A stretch of 64,000 bases of DNA from Nocardia speluncae NBRC 108251 (lineage in GTDB: Bacteria; Actinomycetota; Actinomycetes; Mycobacteriales; Mycobacteriaceae): contig NZ_BDBZ01000014.1 of assembly GCF_001613245.1 (NCBI RefSeq), forward strand, positions 62,001 through 126,000. Reading direction: 5' to 3'. Shown piece by piece: positions 46,198 to 54,546 of the stretch. A program made the position numbers and the translations under genes. Below the pieces are notes generated by a model. It made no database searches. It saw only the letters and a program-made list of their open reading frames with translations, and was not told the origin of the DNA. Position 1 is the first letter of the stretch, and each line of letters opens with the position of its first letter.

Positions 46198-47079
46198 ATG
46201 CTGCGAATCGTGACTAATGCGAACAATCTGCTCGATCCCGTCCAGCTGCGTCTCCGTGGCGCGGGCGGGATCGAGCTCGTTGCGGACCGATACGGGCCGG
46301 CGGACGGCCCCACGGCGCTTTTCCTGCACGGCGGCGGGCAGACCCGGCACTCCTGGAAGCAGACGGGCGCGCAACTCGGCGCCGCAGGAATCCGTGCGGT
46401 CACACTGGACGCGCGCGGACACGGTGACAGCGAATGGGCACTGGATCGCGATTACCGCTATGCGGCCATGGTCGGCGATGTATTCGCGGTACTGGAGCAA
46501 CTGGGCGGCGGCCCGGCGGTGCTGGTCGGTGCCAGTATGGGCGGGATCACCGGGCTGCTCTCCACCGCAGCTCCGGGCGGGGACGCGATCTCTGCGCTGG
46601 TCCTGGTCGATATCGTCACCCGGCCCGAACCCGAGGGAGTCGACCGGGTCGTCACCTTCCTCAACAAGAACCCCGAGGGTTTCGCCACGGTGGAGGAAGC
46701 CGCCGATGCGGTCGCCGAATATATGCCGCACCGGCCCCGGCCCAAATCCAGCGCGGGTCTGCTACGCAACCTCCGGCAGCGCGACGGGCGCTGGTACTGG
46801 CACTGGGACCCGGGCATTCTCGGTGACAAAGGTCACGACCCCGATGAGATGGCGCGCGACCTGGAAGGCGTAGCTCGGGCACTGACGATCCCGGTTCTCC
46901 TGGTACGTGGTCTGAAATCCGATGTCGTCAGCGCCGAAGGCGCCGCCGAATTCCAGGCGCTGGTACCGCATGCGGAAATCGCCGAAATCGGCAATGCCGC
47001 CCACACCGCCGCCGGTGACGACAACGACGCCTTCACCGAGGCGGTCACCGAATTCGTGCTCCGCGCCCGGCACATCTGA
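46198..47079 (+). CDS. Alpha/beta hydrolase
   Basis: This 293-residue hydrolase shows FLHGGGQTRHSW, the nucleophile elbow LVGASMGGITGLL with the catalytic Ser, the acid in LLVRGLKSDVVS, and His in IGNAAHTAAGDDND. DARGHGDSEW near residue 65 is typical of the peroxidase/epoxide-hydrolase-like branch. There is no signal peptide. The substrate is unknown. The start region MLRIVTNANNLLDPV is weakly supported; later starts would trim the N-terminus. Confidence 0.85.
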   Translation: MLRIVTNANNLLDPVQLRLRGAGGIELVADRYGPADGPTALFLHGGGQTRHSWKQTGAQLGAAGIRAVTLDARGHGDSEWALDRDYRYAAMVGDVFAVLEQLGGGPAVLVGASMGGITGLLSTAAPGGDAISALVLVDIVTRPEPEGVDRVVTFLNKNPEGFATVEEAADAVAEYMPHRPRPKSSAGLLRNLRQRDGRWYWHWDPGILGDKGHDPDEMARDLEGVARALTIPVLLVRGLKSDVVSAEGAAEFQALVPHAEIAEIGNAAHTAAGDDNDAFTEAVTEFVLRARHI

Positions 47080-47450
47080 TCGCCAGGATTCCGAATCCCG
47101 GCGCAGCCACCGCCGCCGGCGCATGCGCACCCTGCGTGACGGCACTGTGCTTTCGGCGCGTAGGGGCCCTCTGTCCGCGGTACTCGGGCCTGCGGAGCAT
47201 TGTCTGCGCACGTGGACCGGCCGAGCAGTTCGAGGCCCGCACTGAACGTGGCATCGCTGCCGGTTGCGTCAGGTGTGGGAAGTGCGGCCGTTACGGATTG
47301 CGTCGGCCACCGCGACGTCGGTTGCGTCGGCTCGGTGCCGGGAGGACTTCGGGTGTTCCCCGGAAGTTGTGTCACGATCGGTAGGTGTAGCCGGTCCGCG
47401 ACCGATGAGGTCGCGGACCGGATCGGTTCTGCGTGGTCGGGCGGTCCGGA
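47080..47450. other. Convergent intergenic region, no gene
   Basis: No supported gene is seen in this 371-base gap between the hydrolase and the enoyl-CoA hydratase. Open frames are short, lack ribosome sites and have biased composition. A strong terminator hairpin is at 47391-47421. Confidence 0.5.
47391..47421. terminator. Bidirectional terminator hairpin
   Basis: Perfect 13-base arms CCGGTCCGCGACC / GGTCGCGGACCGG with a 5-base loop, between the convergent hydrolase and enoyl-CoA hydratase genes. Confidence 0.75.
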
Positions 47451-48236
47451 TCAGCTGAGACCGGAATAATCGGGGGCGCGTTTGGCCAGGAAGGCGTCCA
47501 CGCCTTCGCGTCCGGTGGGGCTACCGGCGGCCTTGCCCATGGCGTCGCGCTCGGCGTCCAGCTGTTCGCTCAGGGTCGCGGTGGCGGAGCTGCTGAGCAG
47601 CGTACGAATCGAGGTGTAACTGGCGCGCGGACCGCGGGCCAGAGTGCGGGCGAGATCGCGGGCGGCGTCCTGGACGGCGTCGTCGCTGTCGGTGAGCCGC
47701 GCCAGGATACCGAGGCGGTGTGCTTCCGCGGCGTCCAGCGCGGTGTCGGTGAGCATGATCTCGCGGGCCTTCGCGAAGCCCACCAGCCGCGGTAGCGTCC
47801 ACGACATACCGCCGTCCGGGCTCAATCCCACCCCCGGATACGCGGGGCGCAACCGGGTGCCCGGGCCACCGACCGCGATATCGGCCGCACATACCAGGCT
47901 CATACCGGCACCGGCCGCCCACCCGTGCACCGCCGCGACCACCGGAATCGGTGCGGCTTCCAGCGCGCGGACGAAAACGTGCAACGTATCGGCGAGCTGG
48001 TACAGGTGCGCGGAACGATCCTCGACAGCGGCGAAGCCCCGGACGTCACCGCCGGCACAGAAATTGGGACCGGAACCGGTGAGCAATACAGCGCCCACAT
48101 CCTTGCCTGCCGCGGCCAAGGCGGCGGTGCCCGCGGTGACTCCCGTGAAGTCGAGGGAGGTTCCTCGGGCCGCGGTGGACAGGGTGATCTCCAGTACCCC
48201 GTCCTCGATCCGGATGTATTCGCTTTCGGTGCTCAT
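47451..48236 (-). CDS. Enoyl-CoA hydratase/isomerase family protein
   Basis: This 261-residue crotonase-fold protein has oxyanion-hole segments GPNFCAGGDVRGF (with DVRGF) and AAVHGWAAGAGMSLVCAADIAVG. The catalytic Glu positions of true hydratases are not obvious: the residues are PAYPGVGLSPDGGMSWTLPRLVG, where Asp in SPDGG replaces the second Glu. This suggests an isomerase or other CoA activity. The ATG at 48236 overlaps the stop of the upstream acetyltransferase gene by 4 bases, so the two are coupled. Confidence 0.87.
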   Translation of the reverse strand: MSTESEYIRIEDGVLEITLSTAARGTSLDFTGVTAGTAALAAAGKDVGAVLLTGSGPNFCAGGDVRGFAAVEDRSAHLYQLADTLHVFVRALEAAPIPVVAAVHGWAAGAGMSLVCAADIAVGGPGTRLRPAYPGVGLSPDGGMSWTLPRLVGFAKAREIMLTDTALDAAEAHRLGILARLTDSDDAVQDAARDLARTLARGPRASYTSIRTLLSSSATATLSEQLDAERDAMGKAAGSPTGREGVDAFLAKRAPDYSGLS

Positions 48237-48769
48237 GATCGGCACTCTACTGCCGGGCGCACCAACCTGATCTCGGTCGTGGTGGCGAACCGTTCGGCCC
48301 GGGCGGTGCCATCGGCCGAGAAACCGTACTTGCTGTAGAAGGCGCGGGCCCGCAGGTTCTGTTCGAAAACCCACAGCGAGCAGGACTTGTCCGGCTCCAG
48401 TACGGCGTCCAGCAAGGCCTGTGCGAGCCCGCTGCCGTACCACGGTGCCCGGACGTACAGCGCACCCAGTTCCCGCTCCGCAGCCGCGGGATATTCACTC
48501 GGCGGACCGTAGTGGACGAACCCGATGACCTCGGTTCCGGATTCCGCAACCGCGGTGGTTCCTGTGGGGGATCGAGCGATCCGTTCGACGGTGGCGGCGC
48601 GGCGATCCGGATCCAGGGCCGCCAGTACATGCTCGGGTACCAGTCCCTGATAAGCCTCGCGCCAGCAGGCGATATGGCAGACAGCCAGCGCATGGGCATG
48701 CCTCGGATCGAGGGGAACTATTCGCCACCGCGGTCCGGAACCCGCCTGCTCCGCACTGTTCGGATCGAT
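48233..48769 (-). CDS. GNAT family N-acetyltransferase
   Basis: The GNAT core begins at WRIVPLDPRHAHALAVCHIACWREAYQGLVP and has the acetyl-CoA loop in RELGALYVRAPWYGSGLAQALLDAV, then LWVFEQNLRARAFYSKYGF. The only normal start codon in frame is an ATG at 48841, but that lies beyond the rpmB terminator hairpin and adds 24 odd residues. An ATC at 48769 sits 5 bases after a perfect GGAGGG site, so I favour a non-AUG start there (178 residues). The substrate is unknown. It is coupled to the enoyl-CoA hydratase. Confidence 0.72.
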   Translation of the reverse strand: MDPNSAEQAGSGPRWRIVPLDPRHAHALAVCHIACWREAYQGLVPEHVLAALDPDRRAATVERIARSPTGTTAVAESGTEVIGFVHYGPPSEYPAAAERELGALYVRAPWYGSGLAQALLDAVLEPDKSCSLWVFEQNLRARAFYSKYGFSADGTARAERFATTTEIRLVRPAVECRS

Positions 48770-48802
48770 GGGGACCCTCCGATCATCGGACGCCCGTACG
48801 AA

Positions 48803-48836
48803 CTCGCCCCGGCTGCCATGAGGCAGCCGGGGCGAG
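48803..48836 (-). terminator. Terminator of rpmB
   Basis: Perfect 15-base arms CTCGCCCCGGCTGCC / GGCAGCCGGGGCGAG with a 4-base loop, downstream of rpmB on the minus strand. It is one of the strongest hairpins in the window. Confidence 0.8.
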
Positions 48837-48925
48837 ACCATGTTCAGATTATGTGTACCGATGCGGCAGCGAGCAGCTTGCGCCGCGCAACCGCCGCAGC
48901 TCGGACCACAGGCGATCGACGCGAC

Positions 48926-49117
48926 TCAGCCGCGGACGACCTTGCCCGCCTTCAGGCAGGAGGTGCACACGTTCATCCGGCGAGTGTTACCCGGGGCGAC
49001 CTGTGCACGCACGGTCTGGATATTCGGGTTCCAGCGACGGTTGGTGCGCCGGTGCGAATGCGAGACCGACTTCCCGAAGCCGGGGCCCTTGGCGCAGACG
49101 TCGCAGACGGCAGCCAT
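48926..49117 (-). CDS. rpmB: 50S ribosomal protein L28
   Basis: This 63-residue ribosomal protein starts [34 protein letters not shown] and ends [13 protein letters not shown]. Two CxxC pairs (Cys5/Cys8 and Cys51/Cys54) mark the zinc-binding form; actinobacteria often also carry a zinc-free L28 induced under zinc starvation. It is monocistronic, ends in a strong terminator, and is divergent from the DAK2 gene, the mycobacterial order. Confidence 0.96.
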   Translation of the reverse strand: MAAVCDVCAKGPGFGKSVSHSHRRTNRRWNPNIQTVRAQVAPGNTRRMNVCTSCLKAGKVVRG

Positions 49118-49489
49118 AGTCGCGAACTCCTTCATGTCTTCAGAGGGATCTGCCACCGGTACAGCGGCCGATCCGAGATCAATGTCTTCCTGCCTGCCGG
49201 GCATCCCCCGGAAGCGCAGACCGATCCGATCGCGCCAGGCAACCCCGCAAGAGTAGCCCGACCCGCAATGATCCACAAAACCGGGGGTGGACGCCGCCCG
49301 TGCGGCCGCGGCCTGCACACCCGGCAGCCGCCGGCCGGCGGGGCCCGTTGCTTCGAGGCTACGCCGGCGCTGCGACCCCATGGGTCGAGCCACTGTCGCT
49401 TTGTCCTGCCGGCGTGCACCGATTCGCGATGTCGGGCACCCCCGCTAACCTGGCGGGCGACGAACCCGACGACCAGGAACGAGGTGGCG
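49118..49489. other. Divergent promoter region of rpmB and DAK2 gene
   Basis: No gene is seen in this 372-base gap. It must hold the promoters of rpmB (minus) and the DAK2-domain gene (plus). Open frames crossing it are extensions of neighbours or shadows. Confidence 0.45.
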
Positions 49490-51415
49490 GTGCCCGAAAC
49501 TCGGCAGGTGAACTGTGCTCCGGAGAGTTTGTGCCCGGAGCTCGACGGCGCACCGGTTGCGAGTGAACGGGATGCGCGAATACCGGATTCCGGGGCTTTC
49601 GACGCCGGTCTGGGCGGTGCGGAATTCTTGCGGTGGGGTCGCGCCTGTGTTGCAGCCCTGGAGCGGGCGCGTGCGGAGATCGACGGGCTGAATGTGTTTC
49701 CGGTCCCGGACTCCGATACCGGGCGGAACCTGCTGGCGACCGTTCGCGCCGCAGTGCTGGCAGCGGAGGCCGCTGCCGGGGAGGTGGTGGGGGCTGCCGA
49801 CGGTGCTGTCGGCGAGCAGGCGCGTATCGCTGCCTCGCGCGACGTCGACGGGCCGGCACAGCAGGTTCATCGTTACGCCGTGGCGATGGCACGGGGAGCG
49901 ACCACGGGTGCGCGGGGGAATTCGGGAATCCTGCTCTCGCAGGTATTGCACGGGATCGCCGAGTCCACCGTGGACCAGGGGCTGACCGGTGAGACCTACC
50001 GGAACGGACTCGCGCGGGCGGCGGCGCTGGTCCGTGGCAGTTTGAGTGAGCCGGTGGAAGGAACCATTCTCACCGTGCTCGACCGGGCGAGCGAGGCGGC
50101 GCACGAATGCCCCCGGAGTGGCCTGGCCGAGGTTGCTCGCGCCGCCGCCGAGGGCGCGGCGCGAGCGCTGGAACAGACTCGTGATCAGTTGGCGGCGCTG
50201 CGCGCGGCCGGGGTGGTGGACGCGGGCGCGCGCGGGCTGCTGGTCTTGCTGGACACGATGGTCGCCGTGGTGACCGGGGACGCCCCCACTCGACGCGAAT
50301 ACCCACCGGCCGCCCATACGCTCCGTTCCGGCCGCGAGGAGGTCGCCCCGGAGCAAGCACGCTACGAGGTGATGTACGCAATCACCGAGGCCGGCGAGGG
50401 CCGCGCTGCCGAATTGCGTTCGCGGCTGGCGCAACTGGGAGATTCCGTGGTCGTGGCGGCCGACGGTGCCGGAGGATGGACGGCCCATGTCCACTGCGCG
50501 GACGCCGGTGCCGCTGTCGAAGCGGGATCGGCCACGGGCACCCTCCGGGATATCCGGATCGAATACCTTGCCGAGCCGCGGGCCCCTGCCGATCCTGCCG
50601 TCGCGGAACGGGCGGGTCGGGTCACTGCCGGTTTTGTGAGCCGATGTGCGGCCGGGGGCATGAACCTCGCCGTCGACTCGGTGCGACGCTCTGCGTCCGA
50701 GCCCACAACGGTCGCGGACGATCGCGATGTGCCGATGTATGCGGCCGAGCCGGGCGTGGTCGATCGCGGTGTCCTGGCGGTGGCGGCCGGGGCGGGCGCG
50801 ACCGGTCTGTTCGAGGAGGCCGGTGCGGTAGTGCTCGATGCGGAGCCGGCGCCGGAATCCGCGGCGCTGCTCGCGGCGATCCGCACGATGCCGCACAGAG
50901 AGGTACTGGTGCTGCCGAATGGGGCGTTGCCGGCCCACGAACTGGTCGCAATCGGGGTCGCGGCCCGCGACGCGCACCGCGATGTCCTGCTGCTGCCCAG
51001 CGCCAGCATGGTGCAAGGGCTGGCGGCGATGGCGGTACACGACCGGGCACGGATAGCCGTCGACGATGCCTTCGCCATGTCCGAAGCCGCCGCGGGCACC
51101 CGTTGGGGTGCACTGCGCCGGGCCGGGGAACGCGCACTGACCATGGTCGGAACCTGCGCGCCCGGCGACGGACTGGGGCTGGTCGGCCACGATGTAGTGG
51201 TGATCGACCGGGATACCCATGCCGCGGGACGCACACTGCTGGACCGGATGCTGGGACTGGGCGGTGAACTGGTGACCCTGCTGGTCGGCGCCGGAGCCCC
51301 GGACGGGCTGGCCACCGACCTTGCGCGGCATATCGGAACCGTATTCCCCGGTGTAGAGGTCTCGGTGTATTCCGGGGGGCAGCGCGGGGATCTGATACAG
51401 ATCGGTGTGGAATGA
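49490..51415 (+). CDS. DAK2 domain protein (FakA/YloV-like fatty acid kinase)
   Basis: This 641-residue protein has an N-terminal DhaL/DAK2 ATP-binding domain (GLNVFPVPDSDTGRNLLATVRAAV; the usual DGDTG is DSDTG here), then ARGNSGILLSQVLHG, EGTILTVLDRASEAAHE and AGVVDAGARGLLVLLDTM. The C-terminal half resembles the FakA/YloV extension (EVLVLPNGALPAHE, then VYSGGQRGDLIQIGVE). Firmicute relatives phosphorylate fatty acids with a FakB partner; no FakB gene is visible here. The start is one of two in-frame GTGs (49484, 49490). recG follows, as in Mycobacterium. Confidence 0.85.
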   Translation: MPETRQVNCAPESLCPELDGAPVASERDARIPDSGAFDAGLGGAEFLRWGRACVAALERARAEIDGLNVFPVPDSDTGRNLLATVRAAVLAAEAAAGEVVGAADGAVGEQARIAASRDVDGPAQQVHRYAVAMARGATTGARGNSGILLSQVLHGIAESTVDQGLTGETYRNGLARAAALVRGSLSEPVEGTILTVLDRASEAAHECPRSGLAEVARAAAEGAARALEQTRDQLAALRAAGVVDAGARGLLVLLDTMVAVVTGDAPTRREYPPAAHTLRSGREEVAPEQARYEVMYAITEAGEGRAAELRSRLAQLGDSVVVAADGAGGWTAHVHCADAGAAVEAGSATGTLRDIRIEYLAEPRAPADPAVAERAGRVTAGFVSRCAAGGMNLAVDSVRRSASEPTTVADDRDVPMYAAEPGVVDRGVLAVAAGAGATGLFEEAGAVVLDAEPAPESAALLAAIRTMPHREVLVLPNGALPAHELVAIGVAARDAHRDVLLLPSASMVQGLAAMAVHDRARIAVDDAFAMSEAAAGTRWGALRRAGERALTMVGTCAPGDGLGLVGHDVVVIDRDTHAAGRTLLDRMLGLGGELVTLLVGAGAPDGLATDLARHIGTVFPGVEVSVYSGGQRGDLIQIGVE

Positions 51416-51563
51416 ACGGGCGCCCACCCCTGGCCGGTGGCGGCCGGAGGATCACCAGCGCGGCGTCGAGCGGGGTGACGCGGCCGGATCGGCTCCTGAA
51501 CGTGGCTGCGGGCTGCGCGAGCCGAGCCGGGACGGAGTGGAGGGCGGCAGTGAGCGGAGTGAA

Positions 51564-53840
51564 ATGGCTACTTTGAGCGATCGGCTCGACCACGTGCTGG
51601 GGGCGAAAGCCGCCGGGTCGCTGTCGGATGCGTTCGATATGCGCACCGTGGAGGATCTGCTGCGGCACTACCCCCTGCGGTATGCCACTCAGGGCCAGCC
51701 GCTCACCGAGGAAGCGCCCGAGGACGGCGCGCACATCACGGTGATCGGGCGGATCACCAAGGCCGAACTGCGGCCGATGCGGCAGCGGCGCGGCTCGCTG
51801 TTGAAGGTGGTCCTCGATACCGGTTCCGGTCGCGGGGTCGATGTCACCTTCTTCAACGGCGACAAAGTGAAATACGCGGTGCGCGAGGGAGCTCGGGCGA
51901 TGATGTCGGGCACCGTGAATTACTGGCGGCCCGGCCAATGGAACCTCAACCACCCCGGCTATCTGATCCTGCCGGAATCCGACGGTGACGAGCCGACGCT
52001 GACCACCGTGCGCGGCGGCGGGGAGTTGCGCGGGATCGCGCAGAGCGCGAAGGGTGCGGGCGGGGTGGATATGTCGTTCTTCGAGCGCGAATTCATCCCG
52101 GTCTACCCGGCCACCGCGAAGGTGCAGAGCTGGGAGATCCTGGCCTGTGTCCGGCAGGTGCTGGACCAGCTCGACCCGGTCGAGGATCCGTTGCCGGCCG
52201 ATGTTCGCGACGAGCGGGCGCTGATGCCGGTGAGCGATGCGCTGAAGCTGATCCATCTGCCGGAACAGCAGGCCGATATCGAGCGGGCCCGGGAACGGCT
52301 GCGATTCGACGAGGCGCTGGCATTGCAGCTGGTACTCGCCGAACGGCGGCACGAGGTGGCCGGCCGGACGGCTCGCGCCTGCCCACCGCGGCCGGATGGT
52401 ATCGCCGCGGCCTTCGACGAGCGGTTACCGTTCGAACTGACCGAGGGGCAGCGGCAGGTGATCACGGAGATCTCCACCGACCTTTCCCGTGAGCAGCCGA
52501 TGCACCGGCTGCTACAAGGTGAGGTGGGGTCGGGCAAGACCATCGTCGCCCTGCACGCGATGCTGCAGGTCGTCGACGCGGGTCAGCAATGCGCGTTGCT
52601 CGCGCCCACCGAGGTTCTCGCCGCCCAGCACTATCGGTCGCTGTGCGCGATGCTGGGCGATCTCGGGCAGGCCGGTGAACTCGGTGCAGCCGAGGCGGCG
52701 ACGCGGATCACGCTCGTCACCGGATCGATGTCGACGGCCACCAAACGGGCGGCGTTGCTCGAAGCGGTTACCGGCGAGGCCGGGATCATCATCGGCACGC
52801 ATGCCCTGATCCAGGATTCGGTGGAGTTCTTCGATCTGGGCATGGTGGTGGTCGACGAACAGCATCGTTTCGGGGTGGAGCAACGGGATGCGTTGCGCGC
52901 CAAGGCGAAAAACGGCATCTCGCCGCACCTGCTGGTGATGACCGCAACCCCGATTCCGCGCACGATCGCCATGACCACTCTCGGAGATCTGGAGACTTCC
53001 ACCCTCACTCAGCTGCCACGCGGCCGCTCCCCGATCGCCTCGAAAGTGGTGCCGCGCCGTGTACACCCCAACTGGGTGGATCGGGCCTGGGAGCGCATCA
53101 CCGAGGAGGTGGCGGCCGGTAGGCAGGCGTATGTCGTGTGCTCGCGCATCGGCGACGACGAGGACGGCGGCGGTTCCCGCGGGAAGAGCGGAAAAGGACG
53201 TGCCGCGGATTCCGGGAAGGAACCGCCGACTACCCAGTCCGTGCTGGACGTCTTCGATCGGCTGCGCACCGGGCCGTTGGCGCACCTGCGGATCGGATTG
53301 TTGCACGGACGGCTGCCGTCCGATGAAAAAGACCAGGTGATGCGTGATTTCAATGCCGGCGATATCGATGTACTGGTCTGTACGACCGTCGTCGAGGTCG
53401 GGGTGGATGTGCCGAACGCGACGGTGATGGTGATCATGGACGCCGACCGGTTCGGGGTGAGCCAGCTGCACCAGTTGCGTGGCCGGATCGGTCGTGGCCG
53501 ACACCCCGGGCTGTGCCTGCTGATCACCGACGCGGCACCCGGTGGGCCCGCAATGACCAGGCTGGAAGCAGTGGCCGCGACCACCGATGGTTTCGAGCTC
53601 TCGGTGCTCGACCTGCGGCAGCGCCGCGAGGGCGATGTGCTGGGCTCCGCGCAGTCCGGAACCGCGCGCTCGCTGCGCCTGCTGTCGCTGCTCGACGACC
53701 TGGAGGTCATCACCACCGCCCAGGAACTCGCGCGGGCCTTGGTCGCCGACGATCCCGGCCTCACCCGGCACCCGGGTCTGGCGGCGATGATGCACGCCGC
53801 CGTCGATACGGAACGGCTGGAGTACCTGGCGAAGTCCTGA
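51564..53840 (+). CDS. recG: ATP-dependent DNA helicase RecG
   Basis: This 758-residue branch-migrating helicase rescues stalled forks. The N-terminal wedge/OB domain spans about 1-200 (VEDLLRHYPLRYATQGQ, ITKAELRPMRQRRGSLLKVVLDTG). Helicase motifs follow: Q-region FELTEGQRQVITEI, Walker A GEVGSGKTIVALHA, DEQHRFGVEQRDAL (DEQH box), VMTATPIPRTIAMT, and VEVGVDVPNATVMVIMDADRFGVSQLHQLRGRIGRG. A hydrophilic GGGSRGKSGKGRAADSGKE insert at about 535-553 is longer than in many relatives. Confidence 0.96.
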   Translation: MATLSDRLDHVLGAKAAGSLSDAFDMRTVEDLLRHYPLRYATQGQPLTEEAPEDGAHITVIGRITKAELRPMRQRRGSLLKVVLDTGSGRGVDVTFFNGDKVKYAVREGARAMMSGTVNYWRPGQWNLNHPGYLILPESDGDEPTLTTVRGGGELRGIAQSAKGAGGVDMSFFEREFIPVYPATAKVQSWEILACVRQVLDQLDPVEDPLPADVRDERALMPVSDALKLIHLPEQQADIERARERLRFDEALALQLVLAERRHEVAGRTARACPPRPDGIAAAFDERLPFELTEGQRQVITEISTDLSREQPMHRLLQGEVGSGKTIVALHAMLQVVDAGQQCALLAPTEVLAAQHYRSLCAMLGDLGQAGELGAAEAATRITLVTGSMSTATKRAALLEAVTGEAGIIIGTHALIQDSVEFFDLGMVVVDEQHRFGVEQRDALRAKAKNGISPHLLVMTATPIPRTIAMTTLGDLETSTLTQLPRGRSPIASKVVPRRVHPNWVDRAWERITEEVAAGRQAYVVCSRIGDDEDGGGSRGKSGKGRAADSGKEPPTTQSVLDVFDRLRTGPLAHLRIGLLHGRLPSDEKDQVMRDFNAGDIDVLVCTTVVEVGVDVPNATVMVIMDADRFGVSQLHQLRGRIGRGRHPGLCLLITDAAPGGPAMTRLEAVAATTDGFELSVLDLRQRREGDVLGSAQSGTARSLRLLSLLDDLEVITTAQELARALVADDPGLTRHPGLAAMMHAAVDTERLEYLAKS

Positions 53841-53874
53841 GCGTGTGGGGGCGGTGACCGGGGCAGGATTGTCG

Positions 53875-53933
53875 CCGATGGCCACCGCAGATCGGTAGCG
53901 GGTAGATCTTGTGCGCCACCTGCGGTCCATCGG
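53875..53933 (+). other. Large hairpin downstream of recG
   Basis: CCGATGG-CC-ACCGCAG pairs with CTGCGGT-CCATCGG: 14 base pairs with a 2-base bulge, enclosing a loop that itself has GATC repeats. It starts 35 bases after the recG stop. It could be a terminator or a small structured RNA. Confidence 0.4.
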
Positions 53934-54390
53934 ATCCGCACGCGTGCAACACATCTGGAGGGCAGGTCGAACAGTCCTGCCTGTGCCGGTCTTGAAATTG
54001 CCACGTTGCGCAGCCTGGTCTGGCTTCGGTGTATCGAAGCTGATGCGGTAGGCCCTGGGCGCGGGAGTGCCGGGTAGGTGGTGAAATTTGTTGTGGCAAG
54101 AGGGAACCGGCGTGTGTCCGGCCGCGTCAAATTTGGCACAGAGCAACGGCGAGGGAAAGGGTTGGGCGGTATGAGACCAGAGCAAGGGTGCCGTGCGGTC
54201 CGGCGGCGGTCGCCGGTTCCGCAGCGTGGGGTTCGTCCGGTGTTGCGGATTACGCGGCATTGCCCGGAATGTGCTACGACCGAGCGGATGAAGCGTCGCC
54301 AGTCCGGGGCGGGGGAGCTGGAGGGCTGACCCGGCCGGACCGAATACCCTGGCCGGTGGCCCGGCCCGGTGCAAGCCCGGTGGTGATCAG

Positions 54391-54426
54391 CGCACAGTAC
54401 GGCCGGCTCGGCGACCGTACTGTGCG
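54391..54426 (-). terminator. Hairpin downstream of metE
   Basis: Perfect 12-base arms CGCACAGTACGG / CCGTACTGTGCG with a 12-base loop, about 120 bases past the metE stop on the minus strand. Confidence 0.55.
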
Positions 54427-54546
54427 ACGACGCCCCTCCTGGGTGATTCCCGTGGGTGGCGGCCCGGAGGACGTTGACCGTGCCGGCCGCCGCTGCCGCC
54501 CGGGGCGACTACCTTTCGGGCGCTGCCCGGGCCCGGCGGCGTCCGG

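Larger units (their letters stand above)
53841..54546. other. Long intergenic region between recG and metE
   Basis: This 706-base convergent gap holds no gene that I can support; an 83-codon frame at 54078-54329 has no clear ribosome site or family match. It contains structured elements: a large hairpin at 53875-53933, a small repeat GGCAGG/CCTGCC at 53961-53981, and the hairpin at 54391-54426. Confidence 0.45.

Noticed and set aside
47136..47469. Short plus-strand frames (82-89 codons) before the enoyl-CoA hydratase
   Set aside because: No ribosome site or family signal, and they run across the terminator hairpin at 47391-47421.
54078..54329. 83-codon plus-strand frame in the recG-metE gap
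   Set aside because: GTG start without a convincing ribosome site, Arg-rich composition, no recognisable family; not enough to call a gene.
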